DNA of 64,000 nucleotides from Fallopia convolvulus (lineage: Eukaryota; Streptophyta; Magnoliopsida; Caryophyllales; Polygonaceae), in the NCBI GenBank assembly GCA_964016875.1, contig OZ024735.1, positions 11,393,338 to 11,457,337 of the forward strand. The letters run 5' to 3'. Positions 12,159-21,479 of this stretch are shown one piece after another (the stretch's first letter is position 1; every line of letters begins with the position of its first letter). The position numbers were made by a program, and so were the translations under genes. The notes under the pieces are model-generated. The model saw only the letters and a list, made by a program, of their open reading frames with translations. It had not been told where the DNA came from and searched no databases.

Positions 12159-12414
12159 GAGTTTGGTTCAAATGAAACAAACTCTTATTCTAAAAATTGA
12201 AAAGTGCACTACAAAGTAAGAAAAGTGCATTACAAAATACAAAAAGCGCAATCCGAAAAGGGTACTACAAAAAATATGAAAAGTGCACTATAAAGTACGA
12301 AAAATGCAATTACGAAAAAGTGCACTCTGAAATTGGAAAAGTGCACTACGAACTAAAAAAAGTGCATTCGTTTCATTTTTCAGGATAAGAGTTTGTTTCA
12401 TTTGAACAAAACTC
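12159..12414. mobile_element. MITE with TA target duplication and internal GTGCACTAC repeats
   Basis: A 256-bp element flanked by TA (12157-12158 and 12415-12416). Its terminal inverted repeats run for about 30 bp with one or two mismatches: GAGTTTGGTTCAAATGAAAC on the left, and the same with one base changed in reverse complement on the right. The interior is about eight imperfect repeats of 'gaaaagtgcactacaaagtac' (12199-12365). The TA duplication is compatible with a Tc1/mariner-type MITE. Because a Helitron 3' end lies just downstream, it may instead be a Helitron subterminal structure. Confidence 0.6.
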
Positions 12415-12457
12415 TAGAATCATATTCATAATATATAAACACAATTTGCAAGATTGG

Positions 12458-12487
12458 CCCGTGCATCACACGGGTCTGTCCAACTAG
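12458..12487 (+). mobile_element. Helitron 3' terminus (hairpin plus CTAG)
   Basis: A perfect 6-bp stem hairpin CCCGTG-CATCA-CACGGG (12458-12474) is followed by nine bases and CTAG (12484-12487), then T. This is the canonical plant Helitron 3' end. The matching 5' end may be the TCTATATACTAAAGCGG sequence at 3877, but this is not proven. Confidence 0.7.
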
Positions 12488-12740
12488 TACATATATGATT
12501 TGCAAACAACAAAAAAATATAATAATAAATTAAAGGTGGGAAGTTACCAAATTACAATCACCTACCGGTACACATCAATTGAATTTGTGGGGATTTAAGT
12601 AAAAAAAAAAGAAGAAAAAGATGGAAAGATAAATTGAATGACACGGTTACTATGACTAACTACTCCCCCACTTTCCCCATTCACAATTTAAAAGGTTTTT
12701 CTTTTAAAGTGAAATAAATTAAATTAGTGGACAGTTACAT

Positions 12741-12757
12741 AATAACCTCTCCTAATT
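12741..12757. repeat. LINE target-site duplication (left)
   Basis: AATAACCTCTCCTAATT is repeated exactly at 20459-20475, after the LINE A-tail. It fixes the LINE 5' end at about 12758. Confidence 0.93.
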
Positions 12758-12805
12758 GCAAAATACATAAGAAAGAACCCGACCCTGTGCATCAAGGCGA
12801 TTGGA

Positions 12806-13240
12806 ATGGCGATTTTTCCGGCGATAAAAAATAAACCCAAATTCCAGAACCCTAAATCTGAACAAGCTTTGTATCCTCCTCAACAAATCCTTGGCAATCT
12901 TCAAAGACCTGCAATCAACTATTCCTCGTTTGAAAAACCCCCGATTTTGTGGGATCAGGTCCCCTCGGGTGGGTCAATTCCGATTGTGCAAGGAGTCGGT
13001 TACTGTTCGGCGATTAGAAGCAGATTTATTAACATTTGGAGTTTCAATTGGAGGAGGAGACATAAACAAGGGTTTAGGGGCCGATTGCTCTCTCGGGGTG
13101 AACAGTTTCGCCTAACCCTAGAGGCTATCGTGACGGGGTTTTGCTGGGCTCTTGAAGGAATGATTGCAGCTAGGGAAGGGGTGTTTGGTGAGCGGATTTT
13201 CCGCTTGTCTCTTGCTCATTATGGTGAGATGGGGCGGTGA
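12806..13240 (+). CDS. Upstream ORF in LINE 5' leader, 144 aa, unknown
   Basis: This open frame starts 48 nt after the inferred LINE 5' end and runs for 144 codons. The leader around it is richer in G and C than the flanking DNA. The protein is basic and rich in R, I and F, with no recognised domain. It could be a translated leader ORF, or a chance frame in a leader under other constraints such as an internal promoter. A second frame of 74 codons overlaps it at 12891-13115, which weakens the coding case. I have no family match. Confidence 0.3.
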   Translation: MAIFPAIKNKPKFQNPKSEQALYPPQQILGNLQRPAINYSSFEKPPILWDQVPSGGSIPIVQGVGYCSAIRSRFINIWSFNWRRRHKQGFRGRLLSRGEQFRLTLEAIVTGFCWALEGMIAAREGVFGERIFRLSLAHYGEMGR

Positions 13241-13513
13241 CGCCTCGAAGGCACAAGGAGTTATACTATTCATTGCCGAATTCTTCTGACAAGGTGGATT
13301 CTTTCCAATCTCTGTACAACTTTTTTTATCAATTCGTTTCTGTACGTGCTTTGCTTGATTGTTGTCTATAAAAGGGAGGGGTGGTGCGAGTTGGTGGTTT
13401 CACTTTTCCACCACTCCTTCCTCAAACACAAAAAATCTCAAAAATTACTTCTCTTTGTGGTGAACTACTGGCTTGGTGCTTGCTTTGCTCTTTGGTGTGC
13501 TTGGTTCTTTCTA

Positions 13514-15118
13514 ATGGAGACTGATAAGTCTGGTAAGAAATCTTTCAAAGCTACTCTCTGCTCTGAGAAAACTTCTCACTCTGAACAACTCCCCCCTATG
13601 AACAAACCCAAAAAATCGAAACCTTTGCCCACTATGGTCGAGGAGACCTGGGATAGTGGTGCTCATTTGAACAACCCTGGTGCTAGTTCTTCTGGCACCA
13701 AGAAAAATAAAGGCAAAGAAAAAATGAACCTTGATATGACAGCTTTCTTGGCACAACTCTCTGGTGTCAAGGAAAATATTATCCATCTCAAAGAGACTTC
13801 TCTCTTTGGATACCTGATTGGTGATCCCATTGATGTTGCTAAACTTAGACCTAAGTTTAAGAATGATTGGAAGATCAAAGGGGAGTTTTTTGTTCTGGAT
13901 AGAGCAAATGGCTGGTTTGAAATTAGGTTTGCCAATCCTATAGATAGAAACCAAATCTGGGACGGGCGCCCCTACCATGTCTTTGGGCAACTTTTACTCT
14001 TGAAACCTTGGAAATCTAACTTTGATACCTCAACTGAGTCCATTTCCCAAGTGGATATGTGGATCAGAATCCCTCAACTGCCTGTTGAGTACCTCAGCTT
14101 TGAGGTGCTTAACACTATCATCCAATGGAATAACCTAGGCACTGTCATAAAGCTTGACCCATACACTGAAAAGCAGCAGAGGCTTAGATACGCAAGATTG
14201 TGCATCAATGTGGATCTCCTCTCCATTGATGACAACAAGCTTGTTGTCCCGGATGAAAATGCTAAAGTGCACACCTACAATGTCTGGTTTGAGGATTTCC
14301 CTAGGGGGTGTGGCTTTTGTGGTGACCCCTCTCATACATACAACTTCTGTCCCATGAAAAATGCTAGAAGCAAGCCCATCACTGTCACCTTTTCTAAACC
14401 ATCCTCTTCCAAAAATCCTAAACATGTGCCTGGTAATGTTAATGATGATGAGGATACTCAGTGGGTTAAGGTGGGTAACCCTAACGCTAAAGCGGGTGAT
14501 AAAGGCAAGGGTATCATTATTGACGCATCTAAGAAGAATTCTGGGATCCAAGTGATCTACAAAACTGATTCCTCATCTTCTGGTTCTAAAGACTCCAAAC
14601 TGTCTAAAGTCTCTGAGGCTCCTCCCTCTAAGGCTGCTGGTGACAAGTCCCATATGGTGGCTGAGCAAGGCAACAATGATGAACCAGTCCAGGATCCTGA
14701 GCTGCCTAACCTCCTTAATGATGAGCTGTTCCCTGGTGAGCGTTTGTGTACTCCCATTTACTCCCCCTTGAGCAATGACTATGAAGATGTTGAGGATGGG
14801 CTTGCCTTCATGAATGAATTCCTGCTGAATGATGAAGAGGATGAGTATGAGAATGAGCTGACTCAGGAAGAGATTGAGGCATTGATTGTCAATGAGACTA
14901 TACCAACTGAACCTATGGAGATGTCCCAATCTCTTCCTTCTCACCACTCTCTGGCAAACCCGAGCTCTGTGGTTCTGAGGCTGGAACAAATGGAGATGCA
15001 GCAGCCTTCTGGTTCAAAATCTGAGTCAAGCAAGAGGAAAGGGAGTGAATGTGGCCTTGACACTGCCACCTCTCAGCTGAAGGGAGGGGAAGCCACAAAG
15101 AAAATGAGGAATGAATGA
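13514..15118 (+). CDS. LINE ORF1 protein, DUF4283-like with CCHC zinc knuckle (534 aa)
   Basis: ORF1 of the LINE, a putative RNA-binding nucleocapsid-like protein. Residues about 95-250 fit the plant DUF4283-type domain that precedes a zinc knuckle in many plant retroelement proteins (landmarks FGYLIGDP and DMWIRIPQLP). A CX2CX4HX4C zinc knuckle follows: C266, C269, H274, C279. The C-terminal 230 residues are low-complexity, rich in S, K and then acidic residues (DEEDEYENELTQEE). I chose the ATG at 13514 (METDKSGKKSF). The frame is open back to 13346, but the extension lies in T-rich leader. The stop codon overlaps the next start in ATGA at 15115-15118, so translation of ORFX may be coupled. 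Confidence 0.85.
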   Translation: METDKSGKKSFKATLCSEKTSHSEQLPPMNKPKKSKPLPTMVEETWDSGAHLNNPGASSSGTKKNKGKEKMNLDMTAFLAQLSGVKENIIHLKETSLFGYLIGDPIDVAKLRPKFKNDWKIKGEFFVLDRANGWFEIRFANPIDRNQIWDGRPYHVFGQLLLLKPWKSNFDTSTESISQVDMWIRIPQLPVEYLSFEVLNTIIQWNNLGTVIKLDPYTEKQQRLRYARLCINVDLLSIDDNKLVVPDENAKVHTYNVWFEDFPRGCGFCGDPSHTYNFCPMKNARSKPITVTFSKPSSSKNPKHVPGNVNDDEDTQWVKVGNPNAKAGDKGKGIIIDASKKNSGIQVIYKTDSSSSGSKDSKLSKVSEAPPSKAAGDKSHMVAEQGNNDEPVQDPELPNLLNDELFPGERLCTPIYSPLSNDYEDVEDGLAFMNEFLLNDEEDEYENELTQEEIEALIVNETIPTEPMEMSQSLPSHHSLANPSSVVLRLEQMEMQQPSGSKSESSKRKGSECGLDTATSQLKGGEATKKMRNE

Positions 15119-16311
15119 TGATGATGCAACCTAACTATCTTTTGCTAAGTAGGCCTGTTGGTGGCCACCACTACTATGTCTTTAACAATTTTAGTCCCTA
15201 TGTGATGAATTTACCACCTAAGTTGTGGTGCCTTTTGCTTGTTTTGGGTAGGAAGTGGAAAACTTTGGGTGGTACTCTCATGACTAAGCTGTTTTTGAAC
15301 TTTGCTGATTTGTACTATGATGTCTCTTTAAGCTTAGCTAACTATGGTAATGATCTTGATGTTCAAGTATGTAATGAACCAGCTAGTTGTATTTATATCT
15401 CTCTTATGAATATTTGGATTAAGTACTACTCTCACTACTTGTTTATTTGGAGTAATTTGTTCTTATGGAAATCACTAGTCTTATGCAATTATAATGAACA
15501 TGTCATGTGCTCCTTGTGGATTTGTTCCATGAGTTGGAAAATTGATGAAACCGATTGCTTTGTTTCATTTCTGGCTTTTATGCAAAACCAGGTTCCCTCA
15601 CAGACTGGGATTTGGCACATTTTTGAAGTGCACTTTGTTGTGATGCATGCAAATAAAGTTGAACAACAGAACTACACAAATTGCATGTCTTTACGTAATG
15701 ATATCAACTTCTGGTGCCCTTATCTATTTCTTGCTAGATATGGCACCATGAGTATGAAAGCAAAATCCAATTACCAAAACAGTATCTTGTATATGAAACC
15801 TTTCAAATATTCAATGCTTATTAATACTCATTCTTTGATTATGCACTGTTGGATGTGGAACACAATAAATAGTCTTATACAAGCCAACATAACTGATCAA
15901 TTGGACTGTATGTTGATCAATGCAGCTTGTAGGGTCAATATGAAGACTTTCAATGACCACTCTTTGGAATTGCAAGGTTCATCAGGAATGTCCAAGTTCA
16001 CTCTCAATACAAGAAGAAGGTTTAGTCTTGAACATGCTCGAGTGATTGAAAACCAGACAAAACGAAAATGTGTTCGATTCAAAACTAAACAAAAAGGCAT
16101 GTTTCATTTAATGATCAAATGTATATCTGCATATTCTCGAATCACTACTGTATGTAACCATCTTATGAATGTAAATCCCCATCAGTTGAATAATGACCCC
16201 TACAGAGTATTTGACGTCATTAATAAAACAAAAGCTAACATCACTGATAGGCTCTGGGTAAGAGCAATACCCCTAAAATGTTTTTATGAAGATAAGTTTC
16301 TGGAACAGTAG
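15115..16311 (+). CDS. LINE middle ORF (ORFX), 398 aa, unrecognised
   Basis: A third long frame fills the whole space between ORF1 and ORF2. Its start codon overlaps the ORF1 stop (ATGA at 15115-15118, with three more ATG codons in tandem directly after). Its end overlaps the ORF2 start by 26 nt. It is in the -1 frame relative to ORF1. For AT-rich DNA, 398 codons without a stop are very unlikely by chance. The product is rich in W, C, M, N, H and Y, with a hydrophobic first half and a basic stretch late on (NTRRRFSLEHARVIENQTKR). I recognise no domain or catalytic motif. It may be a genuine extra LINE protein, or a frame kept open for translational read-through. Confidence 0.55.
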   Translation: MMMMQPNYLLLSRPVGGHHYYVFNNFSPYVMNLPPKLWCLLLVLGRKWKTLGGTLMTKLFLNFADLYYDVSLSLANYGNDLDVQVCNEPASCIYISLMNIWIKYYSHYLFIWSNLFLWKSLVLCNYNEHVMCSLWICSMSWKIDETDCFVSFLAFMQNQVPSQTGIWHIFEVHFVVMHANKVEQQNYTNCMSLRNDINFWCPYLFLARYGTMSMKAKSNYQNSILYMKPFKYSMLINTHSLIMHCWMWNTINSLIQANITDQLDCMLINAACRVNMKTFNDHSLELQGSSGMSKFTLNTRRRFSLEHARVIENQTKRKCVRFKTKQKGMFHLMIKCISAYSRITTVCNHLMNVNPHQLNNDPYRVFDVINKTKANITDRLWVRAIPLKCFYEDKFLEQ

Positions 16312-19300
16312 GGGAATTGGCCGGAAGTCATTCTGGCCGGAGATAGATTCCTTTTGTAAATTAGAAAGAGTTCAGATTATGGCTATTGCCGAAACTAAAA
16401 CTGATGTCGCTCCTTCAGATCAATCATGGAGACGATCTGGGTTCGATAATATTTTATGGTCCCCTGCTTCTGGGCGATCAGGGGGAATATGTGTCCTATG
16501 GAAAGAACATCAATTAATTAACGAAACTATAGAAATGCTTATACAAGAATCTAGGTACATAATTCTAAAATTCACAAACTTGGCAACTCATTACGTCATT
16601 GCGATTTGTTTTGTATACGCTCCACCAAATGAAACACACAAACAAGCATTCTGGGAACATCTAACTAATTGCATTAAAAATTTAGCTATTCCAACCATTG
16701 TGATAGGGGATCTGAATGAAATACAACAACTAGATGAAAAGAAAGGTGGAGCGACCCCGGATCACTCAAGGTTTAGCCGTTTACTGCAATTCAAGAATGA
16801 TTGTGAGCTTATAGATATACCAACAACTGGTAATAAATTTACTTGGAGAAAAAATAAAACAGAAATTGACAACATATATGAAAAGCTGGACAGAACTTTA
16901 GTTTCTGATCAAATCATTCAATGGTTCCCGGAGATTAAAACCCAACATTTTGCGTTCACTTCCTCAGACCACTGTAAGATTGCAATTGAACTAAATAATG
17001 GAGAAATAACAAAGGCACAACCGTTTAAATTTGAGAAAATGTGGTTATACAGAAAGGACTTTAAAAATGTTGTCAAACAAGCCTGGAGGGTTGAAGTTGA
17101 AGGATCATTTATGTTTCAGCTTACACAAAAAACAAAGCTTTTGAAAATCCATGCTAAAAAATGGAATAAAAAAACTTTTGGCAACACATTTGAGCAACTC
17201 CGAGTCATTGAGGAGAAACTCCAACAACTGCAAAACCAAATTCACACATGCCCACGACCAGAAATCATACAAAAACAACTACAATTCATAAAGAAAAAAG
17301 AATGTATACTTAACTTTCACAAAACTTACTGGAAACAAAGGGCTAAAACTAAACATATTAAATTAGTTGACACAAATACAGGCTACTTTCATAAAATTGC
17401 AAATGGTAGGAGAAATAGGAAAATCATAAGAGACATCACAACAACAGATGGAACACGTATTGTAGGTGAAGCAAATGTAAGAGAGGAAATTCGAAATGAC
17501 TTTAAAAAAAGATACACTAAAGAGCCGATTAACTATGGGTTGATGAATGAGTACTTACAACTTATATCCACTGAAGTAACAATGGAGGATAATACAGAAC
17601 TAACCAAACCTATAACTAATGAAGAAATAAAAAACGCAATGATGAATATGGGTTCAGACAAGTCTCCTGGCCCTGACGGGATGGCAGCAGAGTTCTATAA
17701 ATCATACTGGGATATTGTGGGTCCATCTGTAATCAAAGCAGTTAAAGGATTTTTCCATTCTGGTAAAATGTTGAAGCAAATAAACCACACCTTTATTACA
17801 CTACTCCCTAAGAGGAACAATCCGACTACAACAAACCACTTTAGACCAATTAGTCTTTGCTCTACTATATATAAGACGATAGCTAAGATCATTACGGAAA
17901 GATTGAAGAAAATATTAAGCAAACTGATCCACCCTCTTCAAGGGGCCTTTGTAGCAAATAGAGCAATACAAGATAATGTACTAATAGCCCACGAAATCTT
18001 CCACTCGTTCAAAACAAAAAAGAATAAAGACGGATGGGTGGCAATTAAGATGGACATGGAAAAAGCATACGATAGAGTTAATTGGGATTTTCTTTTATCA
18101 GTTTTAGCTAGATTTGGGTTTGACTCAAAATTTATAACCTGGATACAAGAGTGTGTAAAAACAGTCTCTTATTCTGTTCTGGTCAACAACGGTCCCACTG
18201 ACCCTTTCCCCTCCGAAAGAGGTCTGAGACAAGGAGATCCTCTCTCCCCCTACCTATTTATACTTGGCACTGAAATCTTGGCGAGAAAGCTTCAACAAGT
18301 AAGTATGGCATCAAACAAAAATGTAGGCTTCGCTCTGGCTAGGAATGGAACTAAAATTCCATTCCTATCCTTCGCAGATGATATCATAATATTTTCTAAA
18401 GCTTCACAATCAGCATGCGGCACAATAAAACAAATCATTGATGAGTATTGTGCAATCTCCGGTCAAAAGGTGAATTATCATAAATCAGCCTTCCAAACAT
18501 CGAAAAATGTATTGAACCATCAAAAAAACAGTATCCAGCAAGCCTTGAACATCTCTACAATGACGGATCTTGAAAAATATCTAGGATGTCCCATCATTAG
18601 TGGAAGGATGAACGGCGACATTTTTCAAGATACGGTGGGCAACACCAAGGATCAATTAAGTAAATGGAAAGCCAACTCGTTATCCCAAGAAGGAAGAGCT
18701 ACACTAATTCGATCAAATCTAGCATCTAAGCCAAATTACATAATGCAAAGTTTTATGCTTCCCACCAAAATACATGAGGAGCTCGATAGAACATGTAGGG
18801 GCTTCTTCTGGAACAAAACTCCAAATCACAAACCATTAATTGGATGGGATAAAATCTGTAAACCTAAGTTATATGGAGGACTTGGTATTCGGAAGACGGA
18901 ACACATGAACAAGGCTTTACAAATGAAACTATTGTGGAAAATCATTTCCGAGCCATACAACATTTGGGTTAGGATAGTGTCGGAAAAATACCTTAGACAA
19001 GACAACCTATTCTCCTACAAAATAAAATCTAATGCCTCTTGGCAATGGAGAAATATGATTAAGCTAAAACCCCTTTTTGAGGAAGGACTCATTTGGCAAG
19101 TAGGAGACGGAAAATCAATTAAATTTTGGACTGATAAATGGGCAATGGAAGAGCCACTTCTTAAACATGAAATAATACCAACTAATGTCGACAATGAGAT
19201 AACAGTTAATACGTTCATAACACCGGAAAAGACGTGGAACAAGCCCATGTTGAACGATCACCTACCCACAAATATAGTAGACATTGTTGCTTCCACGATC

Positions 19301-20428
19301 ATACCAGACAATGAATTTACAGACCGTCTTTACTGGGCCCCAAGTAAGAATGGTTGGTTCTCCACATCATCAGCAATTGAGCATATAACGAAAATAAAAA
19401 CCTTCCAACCAAGTCTCAATAATTGGATTTGGAAGCTAGACACATTCCCAAAAGTTAAAAATTTCTTATGGAAAATTGATAGTAATGGACTACCAACGAA
19501 ACAAAGGTTACATGAAAAGTGTATCTCCATCCCAGGCGGATGTCTCCTTTGTTTTTGTAACTATGAAAACACCAATCATCTATTAGTCAATTGTTCCCAT
19601 ACTCGAACAATATGTGATAAAATCAATTCAAAAACATCACAAATCCTAACCCAGTACAACACAAATAACCGAACACCACGACAAGTACTCCATGATCTCA
19701 AAACAATTCTTGGAACAAAGGACTTCACTGAGCTAGCAGTGACATGGTGGGGAATTTGGCATCAAAGGAACAAACTCGCGTTCCAAACAACACCCCAGGA
19801 TGTTATTCCTGATCTGGACCAATACATTAAAACACAATTGTACCAATGGGAAAAATCAAAACATTGGGACGAAGAGAAACCACAGGTCACCAAAAATGCA
19901 GGAAAAATGAGTACAAGAATAAACAGACAATACAAATGGATAAAACCACCACCTGGATATCATAAACTAAACTTTGATGGATCAAAATTACCAAGTGGAG
20001 AAACAACAATAGGCATTATTATCCGGGGACCGGAATCGGAAGTGATAGATATAGTAACCAACAAATTTGGGCACCTAACAGTACCACAAATAGAAGCTAT
20101 GGCACTCAAAGTTGGAATTAAAAGAGCAAAAAACCTGGGAATAAGAAAACTAATAATAGAGGGAGATAACCTGACAATAATTAATGCCACAAAGAAAATT
20201 GGACAATGTCCATGGAATACGGACTTATTGATTTCGGACATCACCACATCCCTTACTTGGTTTGATGATGTTAAAATTAATTTTGCTCCCCGAGCGTGTA
20301 ATGTTGTGGCCGATAAAATTGCTAAGCTGGGCCACAGCTTATCCTCCGCTGCCCTTAAGAATCACTTAGAACTTTTGGTTCTCATCCGCAAGGATGCTCT
20401 AGGTTACCCCCCTAGTAGGGAAGCCTAA
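16286..20428 (+). CDS. LINE ORF2 polyprotein: endonuclease, reverse transcriptase, RNase H (1380 aa)
   Basis: This is the replication enzyme of the LINE. It nicks target DNA and copies the RNA at the nick. The N-terminal AP-like endonuclease spans about 1-235 (start MKISFWNSRGIGR; ETKT; GDLNE with D142 and N144; SSDH with D228 and H229). The reverse transcriptase spans about 450-780, with the first catalytic Asp in KMDMEKAYD (D590), RGLRQGDPLSPYLF, and the FADD box (696-699). A C-rich zinc-binding region typical of plant LINEs lies at about 1035-1110. The C-terminal RNase H spans about 1225-1360, with D1231, E1270, D1294 and D1343 in the expected places. The length is normal for a plant LINE and all key residues are present, so activity is plausible. 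The start is supported by the usual first residues of this family. Confidence 0.95.
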   Translation: MKISFWNSRGIGRKSFWPEIDSFCKLERVQIMAIAETKTDVAPSDQSWRRSGFDNILWSPASGRSGGICVLWKEHQLINETIEMLIQESRYIILKFTNLATHYVIAICFVYAPPNETHKQAFWEHLTNCIKNLAIPTIVIGDLNEIQQLDEKKGGATPDHSRFSRLLQFKNDCELIDIPTTGNKFTWRKNKTEIDNIYEKLDRTLVSDQIIQWFPEIKTQHFAFTSSDHCKIAIELNNGEITKAQPFKFEKMWLYRKDFKNVVKQAWRVEVEGSFMFQLTQKTKLLKIHAKKWNKKTFGNTFEQLRVIEEKLQQLQNQIHTCPRPEIIQKQLQFIKKKECILNFHKTYWKQRAKTKHIKLVDTNTGYFHKIANGRRNRKIIRDITTTDGTRIVGEANVREEIRNDFKKRYTKEPINYGLMNEYLQLISTEVTMEDNTELTKPITNEEIKNAMMNMGSDKSPGPDGMAAEFYKSYWDIVGPSVIKAVKGFFHSGKMLKQINHTFITLLPKRNNPTTTNHFRPISLCSTIYKTIAKIITERLKKILSKLIHPLQGAFVANRAIQDNVLIAHEIFHSFKTKKNKDGWVAIKMDMEKAYDRVNWDFLLSVLARFGFDSKFITWIQECVKTVSYSVLVNNGPTDPFPSERGLRQGDPLSPYLFILGTEILARKLQQVSMASNKNVGFALARNGTKIPFLSFADDIIIFSKASQSACGTIKQIIDEYCAISGQKVNYHKSAFQTSKNVLNHQKNSIQQALNISTMTDLEKYLGCPIISGRMNGDIFQDTVGNTKDQLSKWKANSLSQEGRATLIRSNLASKPNYIMQSFMLPTKIHEELDRTCRGFFWNKTPNHKPLIGWDKICKPKLYGGLGIRKTEHMNKALQMKLLWKIISEPYNIWVRIVSEKYLRQDNLFSYKIKSNASWQWRNMIKLKPLFEEGLIWQVGDGKSIKFWTDKWAMEEPLLKHEIIPTNVDNEITVNTFITPEKTWNKPMLNDHLPTNIVDIVASTIIPDNEFTDRLYWAPSKNGWFSTSSAIEHITKIKTFQPSLNNWIWKLDTFPKVKNFLWKIDSNGLPTKQRLHEKCISIPGGCLLCFCNYENTNHLLVNCSHTRTICDKINSKTSQILTQYNTNNRTPRQVLHDLKTILGTKDFTELAVTWWGIWHQRNKLAFQTTPQDVIPDLDQYIKTQLYQWEKSKHWDEEKPQVTKNAGKMSTRINRQYKWIKPPPGYHKLNFDGSKLPSGETTIGIIIRGPESEVIDIVTNKFGHLTVPQIEAMALKVGIKRAKNLGIRKLIIEGDNLTIINATKKIGQCPWNTDLLISDITTSLTWFDDVKINFAPRACNVVADKIAKLGHSLSSAALKNHLELLVLIRKDALGYPPSREA

Positions 20429-20458
20429 TTCTTACCTTATCAAAAAAAAAAATAAAAA

Positions 20459-20475
20459 AATAACCTCTCCTAATT
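20459..20475. repeat. LINE target-site duplication (right)
   Basis: Exact copy of 12741-12757, directly after the A-rich tail. The first two A bases are shared with the tail, so 15 bp are unambiguous. Confidence 0.93.
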
Positions 20476-21470
20476 TTCTTTATAAGAAGAGAGAGGGAGG
20501 ATGTTTGATTCCGCAGAACAAAAAAACGTTAAGAGGAGTTACCAAAAATCCATAGCCAAAACCCATCTGTTTTTCCTCCCCCGTTCAAACTTCAGATTGT
20601 CTCCTTCGTCTCTAAAACAACCTCTGCAAAATACAAAAAAAGCAACGGAGGCCAAAAACAAGAAAAGGCTTTCTTTCACTTTCATCAAATCCAAAGTAAT
20701 TGTTCTTCCCACCTTCGGAAATTGATCATGTGTTTGCAAATCAAACAAAAAAAAGGAGAAGAGGAAGGGTTGTTATCTTTCCATTTCTTCCCTTTTTCAT
20801 CCCTACGAATCCTCCAAAAGGAATTACAGTCATATAAATCAAGGATTCAAGGAGTCCTTAACAAATCATACTTGTGCGTAGTCACATACTTGTGTGCAAT
20901 TTGCCAAACCCACATGTGCGTAGTTACGTACTTGTGTGCAACTCCTTGTGGAAGGGGTGTGTTTGGACTTTGGAACTAGTTAGTTCCTACAATTCGGAAA
21001 TTAATTAATTTCCCTCTTGAGTAGTCACTCAGTATTTTAACAAAAAGAATTCCAATATGTGCGTAGTTACGTAATGTAGGGTTCAATAAATTAGTAGTCT
21101 TAATTAAGCCTCAAGGGATTAATTAATCTCACAATCATGAACGGATCAAAATTAAGAAGTTACTCTGCCAAATTGTATGCATCACCTCTATTAAAGTTCT
21201 GTACAATTTTAATGGAGTTTTCAGAAGACAAAAAAAAATTATCCAGTCGGTTCGATGTCGAAATTTCAACAAGGACAATCCGTAGAGATCAAATTTCTAC
21301 CTAAAAAAGTGGTAATTGAAAGTCACCCAAAAATGAAATCTCTGCATCATAAATGCATCTTTTAAAAAATAATATAAAGAAAATAAAATGGAACATGAAG
21401 GAAGTTGATGGCTTCAATTTGCAAATGGAGAGCACATGTATCATGGTTGATGTCTACGTGTAAAAAGGGC
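20476..21470. other. Unannotated sequence with three TGTGCGTAGTTACGTA-type motifs
   Basis: No gene is recognised. Several short open frames exist on both strands but have no family features. The motif TGTGCGTAGT-ACRTA occurs near 20873, 20913 and 21058, with 'acttgtgtgcaa' following the first two. A CT/A-rich, leader-like stretch lies at 20500-20700. Confidence 0.4.
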
Positions 21471-21479
21471 CCAAATCAA

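Larger units (their letters stand above)
12758..20458 (+). mobile_element. Full-length LINE (L1-type) retrotransposon
   Basis: A complete non-LTR retrotransposon of about 7.7 kb, bounded by a perfect 17-bp TSD and ending in a short A-rich tail, (A)11-T-(A)5 to 20458. The tail is followed by the TSD, whose first two bases are also A. The order is: 5' leader with a 144-codon upstream ORF, ORF1 (DUF4283-like plus CCHC knuckle), an unrecognised 398-codon ORFX, then ORF2 (endonuclease, reverse transcriptase, zinc-binding region, RNase H). I see no stop or frameshift in any of the three main frames, and the TSDs are identical. Both points favour a recent insertion. The 3' untranslated part is only about 13 nt between the ORF2 stop and the A-tail. 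Confidence 0.95.

Noticed and set aside
3877..12487. A single 8.6-kb Helitron as a firm call
   Set aside because: Both termini are plausible, but a CACTA end, an LTR and a MITE lie between. The 5' target base is wrong and no Rep/helicase frame exists, so the ends are listed separately.
13511..13990. Minus-strand frames of 60-160 codons inside LINE ORF1 and ORF2
   Set aside because: They are shadows of well-supported coding frames on the plus strand with no family features of their own.
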